Assembly (NCBI GenBank): GCA_041906305.1
Contig: JAYRJL010000001.1
Location: 682,001 to 746,000 of the forward strand
Source of the DNA: SHVZ01 sp041906305
Lineage (GTDB): Bacteria; Pseudomonadota; Alphaproteobacteria; SHVZ01
DNA length: 64,000 nt
Reading direction: 5' to 3'
Part shown: in pieces, positions 61,073 through 64,000 of the stretch
Layout of the letters: each line of letters starts with the position of its first letter
How positions within the stretch are numbered: the first letter of the stretch is position 1
Translations under genes and position numbers: made by a program
The notes under the pieces: generated by a model
The model's input: the letters and a program-made list of their open reading frames with translations, nothing else
The model's database searches: none
Told to the model about the DNA's origin: nothing

Positions 61073-61741
61073 ATGCGCACGCTCTATCACCTCTGGCTCT
61101 CCGCCGGATCGCGCAAGGTCCGGATCGCGATGGGCGAGAAGAACCTGCCGTTCGAGATGAAGGTCGAGAAGACCTGGGAACGCCGCCCGGAGTTCCTTGA
61201 CATGAACCCGGCCGGCGACGTGCCGGTGCTGGTCGAGGAATCCGGCGCCCGGATCGTCCATGCCGGGCCGATCTGCGAGTACCTGGACGAGGTCTATCCC
61301 GAAAGGCCGCTGATCCTCGGCGATCCGGTCGAGCGCGCCGAGGTCCGGCGTCTGGTCTCCTGGTTCGACGACAAGTTCGACCGCGAGGTCTCGCGCGCGC
61401 TCATCGAGGAAAAGATGATGAAGCGCTTCCTCGGCCTCGGCACGCCGAACAGCCAGGCGATCCGGGAGGGCATGAAGGCGCTCCACGTCCATCTCGACTA
61501 CGTCGCGTTCCTGGCCGAGCGTCGCGCCTGGCTCGCCGGCGATCACCTGACGCTGGCGGACATCGCCGCGGCGGCGCATCTGTCGGCGCTCGACTATACC
61601 GGCGACGTCCCTTGGGAGGATCATCCCGAGGCGAAGGAATGGTATGCGCGGATGAAGTCGCGCCCGTCGTTCCGCCCGATCCTCGCCGACCACATCCCCG
61701 GCGCGCCGCCGCCGAAGCACTACGCCGACCTGGATTTCTGA
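61073..61741 (+). CDS. Glutathione S-transferase family protein
   Basis: 222-residue GST with the N-terminal domain LYHLWLSAGSRKVRIAMGEKN carrying the catalytic Ser, followed by NPAGDVPVLVEESGARIVHAGPICEYL (glutathione pocket) and a helical C domain with LTLADIAAAAHL. It differs from the GST at 24829. Substrate unknown. Confidence 0.93.
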   Translation: MRTLYHLWLSAGSRKVRIAMGEKNLPFEMKVEKTWERRPEFLDMNPAGDVPVLVEESGARIVHAGPICEYLDEVYPERPLILGDPVERAEVRRLVSWFDDKFDREVSRALIEEKMMKRFLGLGTPNSQAIREGMKALHVHLDYVAFLAERRAWLAGDHLTLADIAAAAHLSALDYTGDVPWEDHPEAKEWYARMKSRPSFRPILADHIPGAPPPKHYADLDF

Positions 61742-61795
61742 AGGGCGTCGCACGAAGCGGATAGGCGGCGGCGCCGCGCTCGCGCACCATCGGCC

Positions 61796-62509
61796 ATGGT
61801 CCAGCCGCTCCAGCGCCGCGTCTCCGATCTACCCTGGACGTCGATCTCCGACGATCTCTCGGCCCATGGGCACGCCGTCACCGGTCCTCTGCTCGATCCG
61901 GCGGCCTGCCGGCAGATCGCGGCCTGGTACGGCGACGACAAGCGCTTCCGAAGCCGGGTCGTCATGGAACGGCACGCCTTCGGCAAGGGCGAGTACAAGT
62001 ACTTCTCATATCCGCTGCCGGCCGAGGTCGAGGCGTTGCGCGAGGCGCTGTACGGGGCGCTGGCGCCCATCGCGAACGCCTGGGCGGCCACGCTCAAGTC
62101 AGGCCTCACCTACCCCGGTACGCTGGCCGACTACTCGCGGCGCTGCCACCACGTCGGTCAGACCAAGCCGACGCCGCTGCTGCTGCGCTACGAGGAGGAG
62201 GGATACAACTGCCTGCACCAGGATCTCTACGGCGACCTGGTCTTTCCGCTGCAGGCGACGATCCTGCTGAGCGATCCGGAGACCGACTTCGAAGGCGGCG
62301 AGTTCGTCCTGGTCGAGCAGCGACCTCGCCAGCAGTCACGTGCCGAGGTGGTGCGGCTCCGCCAGGGAGAGGCGGTGATCTTCGCGGTGCGCGAACGGCC
62401 GAGGCAGGGGAGCCGCGGCGTGCACCGGGCCGTGCTGCGTCACGGCGTCAGCCGAATCCGGCGAGGGCAGCGGTTCGCCCTCGGCATCATCTTCCACGAC
62501 GCGAGATAG
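61796..62509 (+). CDS. 2-oxoglutarate/Fe(II) oxygenase family protein
   Basis: 237-residue double-stranded beta-helix dioxygenase. The iron ligands are the His and Asp in NCLHQDLYGDLVFPLQ (about residue 140) and the His in SRGVHRAVLRHG near residue 207. Arg in the following FALGIIF-preceding strand should bind 2-oxoglutarate. The substrate (protein, nucleic acid or small molecule) is not shown. It is the second 2OG-Fe(II) enzyme in the window, with alkB. It is convergent with phoB. Confidence 0.87.
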   Translation: MVQPLQRRVSDLPWTSISDDLSAHGHAVTGPLLDPAACRQIAAWYGDDKRFRSRVVMERHAFGKGEYKYFSYPLPAEVEALREALYGALAPIANAWAATLKSGLTYPGTLADYSRRCHHVGQTKPTPLLLRYEEEGYNCLHQDLYGDLVFPLQATILLSDPETDFEGGEFVLVEQRPRQQSRAEVVRLRQGEAVIFAVRERPRQGSRGVHRAVLRHGVSRIRRGQRFALGIIFHDAR

Positions 62510-62511
62510 GA

Positions 62512-63219
62512 TCAGGCGGTCGCGTGCGCGTCGGCGGGGCGGTCGAGCGCGTAGCCGGCCGAGCGGACGGTGCGGATCAGGTCCGGCTCGTCGTCGACGT
62601 TGACCGCCAGGCGCAGGCGGCGGATGTGGACGTCGACGGTGCGGGGCTCGACATAGACCTCGCTGCCCCAGACGGCGTTGAGCAACTGCTCGCGCGAGAA
62701 GACGCGGCCCGGGTGCTCGATCAGGTGGCGAAGCAGCCGGAACTCGGTCGGGCCGAGATGGATGTCGCGTCCGCCGCGGCGGACGCGATGGGCGGCGAGG
62801 TCCATCACCAGGTCGGCGAATTCGAGGCGCTCGGCCGCCATCGCCGGACGCGAGCGGCGCAGCAGGGCGCGCACGCGGCTCACCAGCTCGGTCGGGCTGA
62901 ACGGCTTGGTCACGTAGTCGTCGGCGCCGCCGTCGAGGCCTCGGATCTTGTCGGTCTCCTCGGCTCGCGCGGTCAGCATGATGATCGGGGTTCCGCGCGT
63001 ATCGGGGCGGCGGCGTAGCCGCCGGCAGACTTCGAGGCCGGAGACGTGAGGGATCATCCAGTCGAGCAGGATCAGGTCGGGCTTGAGCTCGGCGGCCTGC
63101 AGCAGCGCCTCCTCGCCGTCCCGGGCTTCGGCGACGCGAAAGCCTTCGCGCTCGAGATTGTAGCGGAGCAGCGTGACGAGGGCGCCTTCGTCCTCGACCA
63201 CCAGCACCAGCGGGCTCAT
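62512..63219 (-). CDS. phoB: Phosphate regulon response regulator PhoB
   Basis: 235-residue OmpR-type response regulator. The receiver domain has acidic pocket VVEDEG at the start, the phosphoacceptor Asp in LILLDWMIPHVSG near residue 54 and Lys in DYVTKPFSP near 105. The C-terminal winged helix binds pho boxes (HLGPTEFRLLRHLIEHPGRVFSREQLLNAVWG). ATG 63219 gives 4 bases after phoU; an upstream ATG at 63240 would overlap phoU. Confidence 0.97.
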   Translation of the reverse strand: MSPLVLVVEDEGALVTLLRYNLEREGFRVAEARDGEEALLQAAELKPDLILLDWMIPHVSGLEVCRRLRRRPDTRGTPIIMLTARAEETDKIRGLDGGADDYVTKPFSPTELVSRVRALLRRSRPAMAAERLEFADLVMDLAAHRVRRGGRDIHLGPTEFRLLRHLIEHPGRVFSREQLLNAVWGSEVYVEPRTVDVHIRRLRLAVNVDDEPDLIRTVRSAGYALDRPADAHATA

Positions 63220-63223
63220 CGAC

Positions 63224-63946
63224 TCAGGACCTGCGGGCATCCGTTCCTACCACCGCGAAGCTGGTTTCGTCGCTCTTCGGCCGCGCCTCGGCGATCGTGC
63301 GCCCGACGACCTGGAAGTGAATGGTCTCGGCGATGTTGGTCGCGTGGTCGCCGATGCGTTCCAGGTTCTTGGCGATGAACAGCAGGTGCGTGCACGGCGT
63401 GATGTTGCGCGGATCCTCCATCATGTAGGTGAGGAGCTCGCGGAACAGGCTCGTGTACATCGCGTCCAGCTCCTCGTCGCGCTGCCAGACCTGGATCGCG
63501 CGCGCGGTGTCGGAGGAGGCGAAGGCGTCGAGCACGTCCTTGACCACCAGGCGCGCAAGCTGTCCCAGGCGCACGACGCCGCTGACGCTCGGCACCGGCG
63601 GGAATTGGATCAATGCCTGCACGCGCTTGCCGACGTTGGCGGCATAGTCGCCGATGCGTTCGAGGTCGGCGGCGATCTTGAGCGCCGAGAGGATGGTGCG
63701 GAGGTCGCTCGCCATCGGCTGGCGCAGCGCCAGCATCTTGACCACGGATTCGTCGATCTGGAGCTCGAGCGCGTCGACCTTGACGTCGGAGGCGACACAG
63801 CGCTGGCCGAGCTCGGCGTCGCCGACGCTGATGGCCTGGATCGCGTTGCCGAGCTGGACCTCGACGAGGCCGCCCATCTCGCTGATCTCGGCCTTCAGCC
63901 GCTTCAGTTGTTCGTCGTAAGCGCGGACGATGTGCTCGGAAGCCAT
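63224..63946 (-). CDS. phoU: Phosphate signalling protein PhoU
   Basis: 240-residue helical negative regulator that links the Pst importer to PhoR. The metal-binding E/DxxxD motifs are in RIGDYAANVGKRV near residue 95 and RIGDHATNIAETI near residue 203, mirror images of the two PhoU repeats. ATG 63946 has AAGGAG six bases upstream. phoU and phoB form an operon; pst genes are expected beyond the right end of the window. Confidence 0.97.
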   Translation of the reverse strand: MASEHIVRAYDEQLKRLKAEISEMGGLVEVQLGNAIQAISVGDAELGQRCVASDVKVDALELQIDESVVKMLALRQPMASDLRTILSALKIAADLERIGDYAANVGKRVQALIQFPPVPSVSGVVRLGQLARLVVKDVLDAFASSDTARAIQVWQRDEELDAMYTSLFRELLTYMMEDPRNITPCTHLLFIAKNLERIGDHATNIAETIHFQVVGRTIAEARPKSDETSFAVVGTDARRS

Positions 63947-64000
63947 GACGCTCCTTCGGGGTCGCCCCCAGTCTGTAAACACGTCACGCTAAGGTCATAT

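Overview
The window is a GC-rich, gene-dense chromosomal segment with no plasmid, phage, IS or CRISPR signature. Gene content and order point to an alphaproteobacterium, probably Rhodospirillales-like; the order is inference. The main indicators are MipZ, ClpS-ClpA, AapJQM-type amino-acid uptake genes, a phasin with PhaR-like operators, DUF1127 and Spy/LTXXQ proteins, and the run miaB-phoH-ybeY-corC-lnt-xre-metK-trmB.

Layout. 0-8.8 kb: a periplasmic parvulin isomerase, an unrecognised protein, secA with a good promoter, an unrecognised 386-residue protein, then an MFS carrier, a lipoprotein and a membrane protein. 8.9-14.1 kb: a VOC protein, the sfsA-map-radC operon, a CinA-N-type protein, a ferritin-like lipoprotein and alkB. 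14.1-16.8 kb: tRNA-Leu(UAA) followed by an overlapping pair of poorly characterised genes (PAS-like, then GNAT-like) with its own promoter candidate and terminator, then spy-like and DUF1127 genes. 16.9-24.7 kb: the housekeeping run on the minus strand, with 4-bp overlaps between miaB, phoH, ybeY and corC. 24.8-27.9 kb: a GST, an SRPBCC protein with a histone-like basic tail, a 3 x 16 bp tandem repeat, prfB with an intact programmed +1 frameshift site, and a hotdog thioesterase.

28-33.3 kb: a short flagellin, aapJ-aapQ-aapM without the aapP ATPase gene, and an XRE regulator paralogous to the one next to metK. 33.3-38.5 kb: clpS-clpA, a phasin with a promoter flanked by two palindromes, and a D,D-carboxypeptidase with a SPOR domain. 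38.5-43 kb: a complete polyamine/iron-type ABC importer plus an RraA-like gene. 43-47.2 kb: galU-ugd-phosphohexomutase-terB, supplying nucleotide sugars for surface polysaccharide. 47.3-51.6 kb: a molybdopterin oxidoreductase gene overlapping mipZ, followed by VWA-like and J-domain genes.

51.7-64 kb: a DUF2817 peptidase, an L-2-hydroxyglutarate oxidase-like enzyme coupled to an acyl-CoA ligase, a TauE permease, an Hpt-like protein, a second acyl-CoA ligase, an iron-binding SBP behind a Fur-like site, an exonuclease, an F420/NADP-type reductase, a GST, a 2OG-Fe(II) oxygenase, and phoU-phoB at the right edge (a pst operon is expected beyond it).

The strongest sequence-level signals are the prfB frameshift site, the two PhaR-like operators around the phasin promoter, the missing aapP, the tRNA-adjacent PAS/GNAT-like pair, and the basic-tailed SRPBCC protein. 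The PAS/GNAT-like pair is the best candidate for something undescribed, but its function is not established by sequence alone.
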